The translations under genes and the position numbers were made by a program. The notes below the pieces were generated by a model, which saw nothing but the letters and a program-made list of their open reading frames with translations, was not told the origin of the DNA and made no database searches. 64,000 nt of DNA from Bradyrhizobium barranii subsp. barranii (GTDB lineage: Bacteria; Pseudomonadota; Alphaproteobacteria; Rhizobiales; Xanthobacteraceae): positions 5,563,501 through 5,627,500 of the forward strand of contig NZ_CP086136.1 in the NCBI RefSeq assembly GCF_017565645.3, given 5' to 3'. Below are positions 27,702 to 35,957 of this stretch, one piece after another; the first letter of the stretch is position 1; each line of letters begins with the position of its first letter.

Positions 27702-28619
27702 CTAAGGCGACGTCGGGGTCGAAGGAGCTTGTATTTGCGGTGCGTTTCCGCCGCCCTGAAGAGCTAACGTCGTCTGCACGCCGCTCGCGGCTTTTGCGAT
27801 TTCTTGCGCCATGGCAATGATGACGCTCTCGCCATTTGCGAACAGCATGCGAGCGTCTGGCTCCGAAAGAATCACTCTCGGATGAACGATTGGATTGCGA
27901 TAATCCTCACGCATCTGATCGATTTCGGCGAGTGTCTTCTCGCTGGGACACGGAGTCGGTTTGGTCGCCGCAATCTTCCTCAAGGCAATGATGTAGTCTT
28001 TCCATCCGTTCAAAGTCTCAGTCTTGCCGCTAAAAAGGAAATAGTACGATTCTAGACAGGCCTCGACGGCTCTTGCCACATGAAAGCCGGAGGCCGCTAA
28101 TAAATTGAAGGCTAGGCATCTTCCGGCAGACTTCCAATCATCTTTGGTTTTCTGGGGAATGTGGCTTTGCAGTTCGGTCGGGAATGAGTCGTCAGCAGTG
28201 TCGATGAGGGCGGGCGTATAGTAAATCCCGCGTCGGGGCACAAAGTACGTGGCGGTTTCTCGCATCTCTTCTGCAAAAACGGTCTCGAACTCCTCGATCG
28301 CCGTCTTGATCCATTGCAGTTCCCAAGCCGAAATCGGCTCATCATTTGCTTCTGGGAAACGGAGAGTTGCTTTTCCCTCAGCATCTGTGACTTCAAAGCG
28401 GCGAGACATGAGCTCCGTCATCCGAGTTACTGCGGCCTGCGCTTTTCCTTGAGAGATCCCAATCGGGATCGGATCGCTTTTGAGCAGGCGCTGGAGGCTA
28501 CCCCTGGCCTGCCAGAGCGGCCAGAACACCTTCGTCGTTGCCGTCTCTCCACTGAGTTCAGTGAAATCTCTGATCGTCTTCGCAAAATCATAAAACGCGA
28601 ACGGATTTATCCTGTCCAT
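27702..28619 (-). CDS. Hypothetical protein with possible HEPN motif
   Basis: About 305 residues, all-helical in character. Near residue 250 it has REDYRNPIVHPRVIL, matching the Rx4-6H motif of HEPN ribonuclease domains (RNPIVH). The preceding helix HVARAVEACLESYYFLFSG fits a helical bundle. No second domain is recognised. The start could also be five codons earlier, at 28634. The C-terminus is Gln/Pro/Thr-rich. An abortive-infection RNase role is possible but is not shown by the sequence. Confidence 0.6.
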   Translation of the reverse strand: MDRINPFAFYDFAKTIRDFTELSGETATTKVFWPLWQARGSLQRLLKSDPIPIGISQGKAQAAVTRMTELMSRRFEVTDAEGKATLRFPEANDEPISAWELQWIKTAIEEFETVFAEEMRETATYFVPRRGIYYTPALIDTADDSFPTELQSHIPQKTKDDWKSAGRCLAFNLLAASGFHVARAVEACLESYYFLFSGKTETLNGWKDYIIALRKIAATKPTPCPSEKTLAEIDQMREDYRNPIVHPRVILSEPDARMLFANGESVIIAMAQEIAKAASGVQTTLALQGGGNAPQIQAPSTPTSP

Positions 28620-28795
28620 GGTCAGCCCCGGCATGCCCCTTATTGATCCATGTCATATCGCGCTGCAGACCGACCGGTGCGGTTTCTAACTCTCGTGTCC
28701 ACAACCTTTGTTGGCGGGTCTTGCCGGGTTTGAAACAAAACCGGTGGCCCGGCCCCAATTTTCGGCTAGCTGCGGGGGATAAAGTCGATGCAACG

Positions 28796-28895
28796 CCTTT
28801 GGAGCCGATTTCGATCAGCGAGGCGGCCCGGAAGATCGGGGTCAACAAGTCGATGCTGAGGCGTCAGATCGAGAGCCGGGCGGTCCGGTCCCATG
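28796..28895 (+). pseudogene. Remnant of helix-turn-helix protein
   Basis: LEPISISEAARKIGVNKSML followed by RRQIESRAVRSHE is the DNA-binding half of a small Bradyrhizobium regulator. No good start precedes it and the sequence breaks after RSHE into unrelated frames. Confidence 0.45.
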
Positions 28896-28959
28896 AACGA
28901 GCAGATCGACGGTCGTGCTCATGGCGACACCTCTGCGATCGGCAGCGGTCGACCAAGCC

Positions 28960-29144
28960 TGGCTCCTTTAATGCGATCGGGAAGGTCGAAGCGGAGAGGC
29001 TTTGCAGAGCGGCCTCGTCCTCGGAAAGTCGCCGTTCAATGAACTGGCGCTCCAAAGGCGAAAGCTTGGTACGCAGGAGCCGGCGGTAGCGGCTGATGTT
29101 GTTGTGATGGCACGAAGGCGTGCCAGGTTCTCGTCCATCGTCAT
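28960..29144 (-). pseudogene. Frameshifted small conserved protein
   Basis: One frame starts at 29144 or 29138 (MTMDENLARLRA). A second frame continues NNISRYRRLLRTKLSPLERQ and FIERRLSEDEAALQSLS. Together they resemble one small Bradyrhizobium protein, with the break near 29108. Confidence 0.45.
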
Positions 29145-29158
29145 TTGGGCCTCCGAAA

Positions 29159-29308
29159 CTACGCCGCGGCAGCCGCACGTACGGTCGAACGGAGTTTCCG
29201 CCGGGTGGCGTCCGGCGTCGCCCCAATCCTCTCAAAACGCGCGAACCGTCCGACGTCTCCAAGCTCCGCGATGCCGTTCTCAAAAAGGTACTTCAGACGG
29301 TTCAGCAC
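29159..29308 (-). CDS. Short ORF (49 aa) of unknown function
   Basis: GTG-initiated: VLNRLKYLFENGIAELGDVG, then RFARFERIGATPDATRRKLR and an alanine-rich end. It starts 20 bp downstream of the stop of the next gene on the same strand, so probably one transcript. It may be a truncated relic. Confidence 0.4.
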   Translation of the reverse strand: MLNRLKYLFENGIAELGDVGRFARFERIGATPDATRRKLRSTVRAAAAA

Positions 29309-29328
29309 ATCGGTGCGCTAGAGGCACC

Positions 29329-29568
29329 TCAGTGTCGCCAGCCGTCCTTGTCGACCTCCACCCGAAAGCCCTCTGGCATGCGCGGCACTTCACCCTCGCC
29401 AGTCACGTTGCAGGCCGGGCAGGGCGCGCCAGCGCCACCACAGGTGCAGGCAAGTGGGCCGCCCCAAGGGCGGTCCGGGTGCTTCTCGCAAACCCACCCG
29501 AGGTCGTCACGGTTGACGCACATCGTGGTCGTGGCACCGGCGGCCACCGGTTCATCCTCGCAGGACAT
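29329..29568 (-). CDS. Small Cys-rich protein (79 aa)
   Basis: It contains CEKHPDRPWGGPLACTCGGA and GAPCPACN, giving two Cys pairs in zinc-ribbon-like spacing, then PRMPEGFRVEVDKDGWRH. I recognise this as a frequent Bradyrhizobium small protein of unknown function. The start is placed at MSCEDEPVAAG. Confidence 0.6.
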   Translation of the reverse strand: MSCEDEPVAAGATTTMCVNRDDLGWVCEKHPDRPWGGPLACTCGGAGAPCPACNVTGEGEVPRMPEGFRVEVDKDGWRH

Positions 29569-29689
29569 CAGACGACCCCGCGCAAGGGCAGCGCTAGCTG
29601 CATGTCGAAGTGCCTTGTGGCGTTGGCAGCGATGAAGTCTTGCAGCGCGGACGAGACCTCGGCGTCGGCGACCTCGGAAGTCGCATCCC

Positions 29690-29765
29690 AAGGGGGTAGG
29701 CCGGGGCCGCTCTGCCGGCTGTGGCAGCGAGCCAGCGACGGTTCAAATATTCGGCGGCCGCCGCG
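29690..29765. repeat. Short dispersed repeat, copy B
   Basis: It matches 1119-1187 with a few differences. The minus-strand peptide is AAEYLNRRWLAATAGRAAPA. No complete gene contains it. Confidence 0.5.
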
Positions 29766-29886
29766 GCCGGCGGCGCACCCCACCGGCTGAAGCGGTAGCT
29801 TATCCACAATTCCGGCGCTGCGAGCATTTGCTTCGGCGCCGCCGGGATCCAAAATCAAAATCGCGACTCATCAGGGGAGCAAGCAC

Positions 29887-30096
29887 ATGCGCAACAGGGC
29901 GGAAGCAAATGCCGATGTTGAGGCGCGGATTGCTCAAATCGAGCAGATGACGTTAGACCAGATCGCGACGTTTCAGGGCAGGATGCTGTCCGATATTACC
30001 ACCGGTAGAATTGCGCCAAGAGAAGCCAGTGCCCTAGATCGCGCTCTCCGAAAACGTTTGAAAATGATCGAGCAGGGACTGCGCGAGGGCGGCTGA
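29887..30096 (+). CDS. Small helical protein (69 aa)
   Basis: MRNRAEANADVEARIAQIEQ, then a helix with QGRMLSDITTGRIAPREASA and a basic C-terminus. AGGGGAG lies nine bases upstream of the ATG. It probably forms a coiled coil. The function is unknown. Confidence 0.6.
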   Translation: MRNRAEANADVEARIAQIEQMTLDQIATFQGRMLSDITTGRIAPREASALDRALRKRLKMIEQGLREGG

Positions 30097-30468
30097 GGCG
30101 CGGGGCTTCGGTCCCGCGCTACACCGCAGTTGAATGGCCCGCCGGTTCACGCTGGCGGGTTCGGCCCGCCAGTCGCGGTCTTGGCGCCATTCGGCGAAGG
30201 CGGCGTCTGGGATGGTGAGCCGCAGCTCGGACCACGCGGCCTCGAAAGCCTCGCGCGCGGCTTCGAAGGTCGCGGCCATGCCCCTTCGCCTCGCGCCTGG
30301 CTCCATGCCGGGATAGAAGCCAACCGACCAAGCCCATGGATCGGCGTGCACGGGCACGCCGGCGCGCACGCCGATCGCGCCGATGCGGACGTCGCTGGAA
30401 TAGATGTGCCAAGTCTCCTCGTGCGGATTGTCGGCGCGGCGGCGGGTGAGGGCGGTATCATCGGTCAT
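30034..30468 (-). CDS. Conserved Bradyrhizobium-type hypothetical protein
   Basis: About 144 residues. The core EETWHIYSSDVRIGAIGVRA followed by DPWAWSVGFYPGMEPGARRR and a segment with TFEAAREAFEAAWSELR is typical of a widely repeated rhizobial family of unknown function. The last 20 or so residues overlap the convergent gene at 29887 and look non-native, so the 3' end may have been shifted. The start is set at MTDDTALTRRRA. Confidence 0.65.
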   Translation of the reverse strand: MTDDTALTRRRADNPHEETWHIYSSDVRIGAIGVRAGVPVHADPWAWSVGFYPGMEPGARRRGMAATFEAAREAFEAAWSELRLTIPDAAFAEWRQDRDWRAEPASVNRRAIQLRCSAGPKPRASAALAQSLLDHFQTFSESAI

Positions 30469-30484
30469 GGCGAGAGGATAGCCG

Positions 30485-30577
30485 TGCAAAGCAACGTGGA
30501 ATACGTCGTGGATGAAACGCCCGATCCACCGAAATTCGAAGCAAGATCAATAGCGCTTGGCGGAGGGTAGGTCCGCC
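30485..30577 (+). repeat. NVEYVVDE repeat, copy A
   Basis: About 92 bp nearly identical to 37529-37617. The plus strand encodes QSNVEYVVDETPDPPKFEAR, then SIALGGG and a stop, preceded by an in-frame GTG. It may be a small gene or a mobile fragment. Confidence 0.55.
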
Positions 30578-30840
30578 TAGCTTTTTGGCCTTCGACCGCC
30601 TTTCAACGGCCGAGGCGCCACTTCGCCGGATCTAGGCACTCTGAATAGTTCTTCAATATTGGCGGACAACGCTTTGGCAAGTCGCTCAAGGACTGCCACG
30701 CTTGGGTTTTCGAGATCGCGTTCAAGGCGGCTAACATAAGTTCGATCAATCGCAGCATCTACGGCGAAGACTTCCTGGGAAAGTCCGCGCGCGACCCTCA
30801 ACCGACGAATATTTCTTGCGACAAGAGCGCCTGCTTTCAT
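30577..30840 (-). CDS. Xre-family transcriptional regulator
   Basis: An 87-residue HTH_3 protein: NIRRLRVARGLSQEVFAVDA and IDRTYVSRLERDLENPSVAV give the complete Cro/CI helix-turn-helix. The C-terminus is basic. Its close abutment to the repeat at 30485 and the divergent gap to 31245 suggest control of the island cargo. No operator could be assigned. Confidence 0.88.
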   Translation of the reverse strand: MKAGALVARNIRRLRVARGLSQEVFAVDAAIDRTYVSRLERDLENPSVAVLERLAKALSANIEELFRVPRSGEVAPRPLKGGRRPKS

Positions 30841-31244
30841 GGGAGCAGGCCGACAGGGTGGGGCCTATTAAACCACGGACAATAGCGCTATGAATTTGGC
30901 TGCTGTCTCTTCGAGGTTGAGGGCTCGGCACTCCGAGGGGCAGTGTGATTCCGGAGATAACCGCGTGGTTATCAGACTGCCAAACGCAAGGGGCACATCA
31001 TTTTCACAATAGCTGGCGGAATTCTGCTCGCGGTTTTGATGCTATCCGCCCGATTTGCAAGATGCGGCTGTTCAGACGGTGCTTCGTCAGGCAGAAGCTT
31101 TATCTGCAAGTTGGGCGGTCTAACGGCAGGCTGGGCGAGCCCCGAATGTTCATCTTGAGATTCGTCCGTCCGGAAACAGCACTATTCCGATCGGCTGGGC
31201 CTAGCGGACTTCCGAGCGGCCCGCATTAACAATACCTCCGACCG
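30841..31244. other. Intergenic before the protease-PIN pair
   Basis: The plus-strand frame 30945-31229 has atypical composition and no recognisable domain. The region should carry the divergent promoters for the Xre gene and the 31245 gene. Confidence 0.4.
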
Positions 31245-32075
31245 ATGAGGCTTTTCGTGGTCATAACGAGCAAAAAGCAGAAACCCACGCCCGAAATGAT
31301 GGAAGCGTATCTGAACATCGCCCTGCAGATGCGATTAATCATGATGCCCTTCGTTATGCCGCTCGTCCGAACCGACGAGGATGGTCCGACCCATGTTGGC
31401 AGCGGCGGCTACATCGAGTTTTCCGGACATAAGTTGGCGCTGACCAACGACCATGTTGTGCGGGAAGGTCAGGGCCGCCTTGCGCACAAGTTCTACGATT
31501 CCGACACTTACTTTGGTTTTCCAAATGCTTTCGCCTCCGAAGCGTTTCCCATCGATTTGGCGGCGTCTTCCGTCGATTTAACCTGGACTGCGACTACACA
31601 CAGCGCGATGGCTTTCCCGGAACATCGAATGGCACTGATCCATGCACCGGTAGCGCGGGAGCTCCTGTTTCTAATGGGATTTGCGGGATCTCGAGCTTAC
31701 TTTTCACCCATCCTCAACATCATCGTGACCAATGGAACGCCTTATCTGAATCAGGAGTTCGATCCGCAAGCAGAAGAACGCGATATTCGTTGTGAGCACT
31801 ACGATCCCAACCTTCATTTCGCGATACCGTGGGAGCCTGAACAGATTGAAGTCGTGGATCGCGACGACAAGGCGATACCAGTTAACGCAAATGGGTTTAG
31901 CGGCTCGCTGGTTTGGAATACGCGATATGTCGAATATGCCGCGGCCGAAAAGCCGTGGGATCCGAATGTTGCGCAACTGACCGGTGTCGTTTGGGGGTGG
32001 CCTCAGCAAGATCGGGTGCTGCTCGCTACGCGCATCGAGCATGTCCGGACCTTTCTTGCAAAGAGTTCAAAATGA
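31245..32075 (+). CDS. Trypsin-like protease-related protein
   Basis: A 276-residue protein. VGSGGYIEFSGHKLALTNDH supplies the catalytic-His region, and ANGFSGSLVWNT the Ser nucleophile region (GFSGS, where typical enzymes have GDSG). GVVWGW is the following strand. A candidate Asp lies in FPIDLAASSVDLTW. There is no signal peptide, so it is cytosolic. Its stop overlaps the start of the PIN gene (ATGA), which indicates a functional pair. The atypical Phe before Ser leaves activity uncertain. A later Met at 31298 is an alternative start. Confidence 0.75.
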   Translation: MRLFVVITSKKQKPTPEMMEAYLNIALQMRLIMMPFVMPLVRTDEDGPTHVGSGGYIEFSGHKLALTNDHVVREGQGRLAHKFYDSDTYFGFPNAFASEAFPIDLAASSVDLTWTATTHSAMAFPEHRMALIHAPVARELLFLMGFAGSRAYFSPILNIIVTNGTPYLNQEFDPQAEERDIRCEHYDPNLHFAIPWEPEQIEVVDRDDKAIPVNANGFSGSLVWNTRYVEYAAAEKPWDPNVAQLTGVVWGWPQQDRVLLATRIEHVRTFLAKSSK

Positions 32076-33133
32076 GCGCAACCCGGCCCCGCAAGATTTT
32101 CCTAGACGCCAACGTTGTCATCCGCGCCGGCAAGCCACCCGGCGGACCGCTAATGAAACGCGTCGCCGACCTGGTCGATGCCGGCTATGTGAAGGTGGTT
32201 ACCACCGATCTCACCAAGATGGAAATTGCGAAGAAGCATGCTAGTAACGACTTCGAAACAATCGCCGACGTGGCCAAGAAGCGTTTCCGCGACTTGGCGG
32301 CCGAGATACTGAAAGTCAGTCTGCCTGCAATCTCTCCAGCGGACCTTCATCAGAAACTGCTTGAGAAATACCAAGCGGCAGTCGAAGAGATGTTCAAGTC
32401 GCTCCGGGCCGAAACTCTCTCGATTGACAGCATCAAGCCTTCAATAGTTTTCGATGCCTACGCCCGTAGGACCGGACTGTTCGGCGACGAAGCCAAGAAA
32501 GACCAATTCCCGGACGCCTTCATCTTTGAGGTTCTGAAAGCGGTTGCAAGGCAAAGCGATCCGCTCACTATCGTCTCGGACGACAAAGATTTCGCAGTCG
32601 TCACTCAAGGGGCCGATCATATCTCTCGACTAAAGTCGATTCCGGACTTATTCGCCGACCTAAATCTTACGATTGAAGCGGCTCCCGACGTCAACGACTT
32701 TGTTGAGAGGAAGCAAGAAGAGATCGTCGCTACCGCTCACAACGAGCTTAATCAGTGGGGCCTCCAGGTCAGTGACGTCGATGATGCGGAAATCGATGAA
32801 TCTACAGTCGAGAACGTGAGCTTCATCGATTTTCGCACCTTCCGGACGGCTGGCGACGGAAGGGACATCCTTGTCGTCGGTCGGTTAGAGATGGACGTCA
32901 AGGTTTCCTACCATCATCCCGACTGGGACACTGCGACCTATGACAGCGAGGACAAGGTGCTACTCCCGCACCACACCGTAGAGGGCGAAAAGAACATCCA
33001 GGTGGAAGCCGATTTCAGCATGACGTTGAAGGTTGACGGGCATGGTAAGCCGGCTTCGATCGCGGAGTTTTCGTTCGACGACGATAACTACATATGGGTG
33101 TCGATCGGGCATAACGACTACGATTACAAATAA
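32072..33133 (+). CDS. PIN-domain protein (DUF4935-like)
   Basis: A 353-residue protein. The N-terminal PIN nuclease domain shows KIFLDANVVI (first acidic residue), a middle acidic segment near DQFPDAFIFEVL and TIVSDDKDFAVV, the classic third and fourth acidic positions. The C-terminal 150 residues are beta-rich and acidic (DATYDSEDKV-type repeats, FSFDDDNYIWVSIG). PIN domains are RNases of toxin systems. No antitoxin of the usual size is adjacent; the coupled trypsin-like gene takes its position. Confidence 0.85.
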   Translation: MSATRPRKIFLDANVVIRAGKPPGGPLMKRVADLVDAGYVKVVTTDLTKMEIAKKHASNDFETIADVAKKRFRDLAAEILKVSLPAISPADLHQKLLEKYQAAVEEMFKSLRAETLSIDSIKPSIVFDAYARRTGLFGDEAKKDQFPDAFIFEVLKAVARQSDPLTIVSDDKDFAVVTQGADHISRLKSIPDLFADLNLTIEAAPDVNDFVERKQEEIVATAHNELNQWGLQVSDVDDAEIDESTVENVSFIDFRTFRTAGDGRDILVVGRLEMDVKVSYHHPDWDTATYDSEDKVLLPHHTVEGEKNIQVEADFSMTLKVDGHGKPASIAEFSFDDDNYIWVSIGHNDYDYK

Positions 33134-33291
33134 GCCAGGTTGTAGCAAAGCAGTTGATCAGGTTGCCAGCCGGAGGCTGATTCAAGCTTCTCGCGCTCAA
33201 CGCGACCGCGCGCGGCGACGTTAGTTCTCCGCTGTGCCATGAAGAGCTTATCGGGTGGTCTGTCGGCGAATGTTGCTCTAATTCGGGGATG

Positions 33292-33378
33292 ATGCCGTGG
33301 AGCAAAACGGAGAAACGTCAAAACATTCAGAAAGATCAACAGCATTCGGAGGATGCTGCATCCTCCCAATGCGGTTGA
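33292..33378 (+). CDS. Small PWSxTEKR peptide, copy A (28 aa)
   Basis: MPWSKTEKRQNIQKDQQHSE followed by DAASSQCG. It is homologous to the 29-residue ORF at 40866. Conservation of the protein frame between two diverged copies supports a real gene. Confidence 0.55.
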   Translation: MPWSKTEKRQNIQKDQQHSEDAASSQCG

Positions 33379-33720
33379 GACAAAAAGGGCGTTCGGCCCG
33401 CGTTTGTCTAAATATTCGTTGAGTGGAATGCGCTCAGGTGAGCCAACAGGGACACCAAGGCTCTCACAACCTGGCGTCCCGCGAGGGGCAAAGGATCAGA
33501 TCTGATTGTTTCAACGAGAGAACGAGGCCGAAATCCCGCAGTACGCGCGCACGCGAGCCGCCATCAACAGATAACCGTCGCCGCGTGCCAGACGCCCCCG
33601 GTGGGGGGCGCCACTCTAAGCTCGTTGAGTACCGTGGCGATCTTGCGCGCTGAACCGGAGGACAGAATCTGTGTACACTAAGTAGGTTGCTGACCAACAG
33701 GGCGGGGGCTTTGTGTCGTG
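33379..33720. other. Intergenic, nothing recognised
   Basis: ORFs on both strands are low complexity or Arg-rich shadows. I see no RNA gene or repeat. Confidence 0.4.
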
Positions 33721-33876
33721 ATGAAGTATCTTATTGCTGGCATCATCAGGCCACGGCCCCGTTCTGAATCTCGCCCGTTCATCAAGCGTCAGATACTGAA
33801 CAAGAACAATCCGCTAGCCGATGCCACAGGCGGAAGCCAGTTCTCGGAGCCAGATTTGCTTCGCCGACGCAGATAA
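33721..33876 (+). CDS. Possible small protein (51 aa)
   Basis: MKYLIAGIIRPRPRSESRPF then KRQILNKNNPLADATGGSQF and a basic end. There is no strong ribosome binding site, and nothing is recognised. Confidence 0.3.
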   Translation: MKYLIAGIIRPRPRSESRPFIKRQILNKNNPLADATGGSQFSEPDLLRRRR

Positions 33877-33961
33877 TTGGCATGCGCAACGCATGAGAGA
33901 ATCGGGCGGACTCCTATCGATCGGTCTGAATCGATGAAACAGGGCTTAGGGAGAGAAACAG

Positions 33962-34405
33962 GTGCGCTTCCAGTCAGGCAAATACGAGGGAAAGACTACG
34001 GAGGAGGTGCTGCTCAAGTATCCGGACTGGGCGCGCTGGAATACGCAAAACTATCGTGAGGCTAAGCACTCAAGAGAGTTCGGTGCGCTGGCTAAGAAGT
34101 TTACGGCCAAGCCGTACGTCGTCGAATGCGCCAGCACGCACTGCGGTAATAAGGCCACAAGGGCAAGTGCCTATCAAGGTAGTGGCGACTTGATGTTTTG
34201 GTGCGATGGCTGCAACCCGGGTCAGTCAGGAGCAGAGTCGCCGAAGTTGAGGATCGTGAAGACGATCGGCGATGTATTGGACCATGTGGAGTTCACTATG
34301 GATGCTAGCCGCAGCTGGGCTAGAATAATCGTGCGGTCCTTGACGGAAGCAAAGGGACTTCCGAAGCGAGTCGGTGAAAAGCAGGCTCTCGCGTCCTTCC
34401 GATAG
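33962..34405 (+). CDS. Small zinc-binding protein with exonuclease-X-like N-terminus
   Basis: A 147-residue GTG-initiated protein. The start FQSGKYEGKTTEEVLLKYPD resembles the short GKYKG domain found at the C-terminus of exodeoxyribonuclease X and in DUF3820 proteins. A Cys pattern (CASTHCGNKA, then WCDGCN) suggests a zinc ribbon. The C-terminus is helical and basic. No nuclease catalytic motif is present. Confidence 0.6.
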   Translation: MRFQSGKYEGKTTEEVLLKYPDWARWNTQNYREAKHSREFGALAKKFTAKPYVVECASTHCGNKATRASAYQGSGDLMFWCDGCNPGQSGAESPKLRIVKTIGDVLDHVEFTMDASRSWARIIVRSLTEAKGLPKRVGEKQALASFR

Positions 34406-34545
34406 CTAAACAATGCAGACAAACTTTGCGACTTCCAGCCGGGCTAGACGCCCGTCATCGCAGGTTAGTGCATTTAGGGCCTGGCGTTCGCCGGACCTGG
34501 CGAAAGAATTTCGACGGCGACTGAAGCGCTAAATTGGGGGACGCG

Positions 34546-34821
34546 ATGGAAGGGTTTGGAATCGTATTTCAGTCGATAGGGGCGATCCTGCTCATGTACT
34601 CGCAGTTTGAGATGAACCGGACGGTTTCGCTGTGGCTGCAATCACTTGATTTAACAGTTGATCAAGTCGTGAGCGGTTCGGACATCACTCGAATCCGCGG
34701 GATCGACAAGCACTGGGGTCGTGATCTGAAGTGGGATAGGTGGCTCTCGCTATTCGGCTGGCTGTTTTTCGTTGGCGGCTACTTGTTGCTTATCTGGCAC
34801 GTCGTCAACGTCAGGGAGTGA
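34546..34821 (+). CDS. Two-span membrane protein (91 aa)
   Basis: Two hydrophobic segments, GIVFQSIGAILLMYSQ near the start and LSLFGWLFFVGGYLLLIWHV at the end, flank a charged linker with RIRGIDKHWGRDLKWDRW. The start is placed at ATG 34546, though a TTG at 34534 is possible. The function is unknown. Confidence 0.55.
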   Translation: MEGFGIVFQSIGAILLMYSQFEMNRTVSLWLQSLDLTVDQVVSGSDITRIRGIDKHWGRDLKWDRWLSLFGWLFFVGGYLLLIWHVVNVRE

Positions 34822-35022
34822 CACTTCTTTCTACTCTCACGTCTCTGCGTGCTTAGTGAGTTCGATGTCCGTGTTGGCTGCTCCCGTAGACCTGCGCCAA
34901 CGTGCTTCATCGCTGCTCTGGGAAGAGTCGCACTGATAAGTCTTTGGATTGTGGGGTAGAGCAAAGTTTTTATGGGTTATGTAGGCCCGTAAAGTGCTGA
35001 GGCGACTCCGGGGAGGATTGCT

Positions 35023-35496
35023 ATGTCGATAATCGACTCCAAATACGAAGCCGAAGAGAACGATCAGTTTGCACAATCGCGGAGTCACGAGGCATCAAAG
35101 ATAGCCTACGACTTCGGGAAGTCTTCGGCTCAAGCCTGCTTAGTCATCAATGGTGGTGCCGCGACCGCTGTAATTGCCCTGGTGGGTAAGAGCGATGTCA
35201 GCAACGTTCGCGTGATTGGTTGGTGTCTGGTGCTGTATGCGATCGGAGTGGCTGCCGGTGCTTTTATGATGTTCGCCTCAATGCGAATGGCCGATCACTG
35301 GAATTACTTCTGGTACCACATGTCCTATACCGGCGAAGAGGAGCGCGGTCGGCAGCATGAAAAACATGCCAGTAGATGGGACAAGGGGGTGAAAAGCTCG
35401 TTCGGCCTTTCGATCGTCTGTTTTATCGTGGCCAGCATTATACTTTCATACTCGCTGACCGCCAAGATCACTGCAGGACTTTCGGCAGCACCATGA
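35023..35496 (+). CDS. Three-span membrane protein
   Basis: A 157-residue protein with GGAGG eight bases upstream. An N-terminal soluble helix is followed by membrane segments SAQACLVINGGAATAVIALV, VIGWCLVLYAIGVAAGAFMM and FGLSIVCFIVASIILSYSLT. The plan is similar to small SLATT-like or pore-forming partners of conflict systems, but no signature proves it. It is convergent with the decayed gene at 35468. Confidence 0.6.
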   Translation: MSIIDSKYEAEENDQFAQSRSHEASKIAYDFGKSSAQACLVINGGAATAVIALVGKSDVSNVRVIGWCLVLYAIGVAAGAFMMFASMRMADHWNYFWYHMSYTGEEERGRQHEKHASRWDKGVKSSFGLSIVCFIVASIILSYSLTAKITAGLSAAP

Positions 35497-35957
35497 CGAT
35501 CTGAACGTCGCACTTGATGATGAAGGCGGCGATGATGGAGATGTGCAGGGCAAGGTTGTCCTCGATCTCGGCAGCGGTCTCCTCATCCTTGGCATAGACG
35601 AAGAGGATATCGTTATCCAGCTCATCGAGCCTGATCGAAGGTCTTTGCACCGACGACGAGCGCCATGCGAGCCTGGATTGCCTGATCATGGATATCGGTG
35701 AGCTTCATCATACCGATTAGATAAGAGTCGGCCGTCTCAAAACAAGGTGAAATAAATGCGGGCAGGGTGCTTGATGCTACGATTCCTCTCCGCAAGCTTG
35801 CGCGTTGATGTTGGAAGCACACCGTGTCGCCGTAGATTACGTGCACGTCCTTAGCACCGATCGGCTCGCTGTGTGCGGCGGCTGCCGTGAACATCATGAT
35901 TGCTGCTGCTGTTACAGGCGCTTCATATCGAGATTCCGAGCCGTTCGAGTTCTTCAA
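35468..35957 (-). pseudogene. Decayed secreted protein gene with frameshift
   Basis: From 35957 the frame has a signal-like stretch (AAAIMMFTAAAAHSEPIGAK) followed by DVHVIYGDTVCFQ, reminiscent of the start of thermonuclease-like proteins, and ends at 35622. A second frame continues RLDELDNDILFVYAKDEETA to a stop at 35468. They probably form one broken gene. The identity is weak. Confidence 0.4.
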
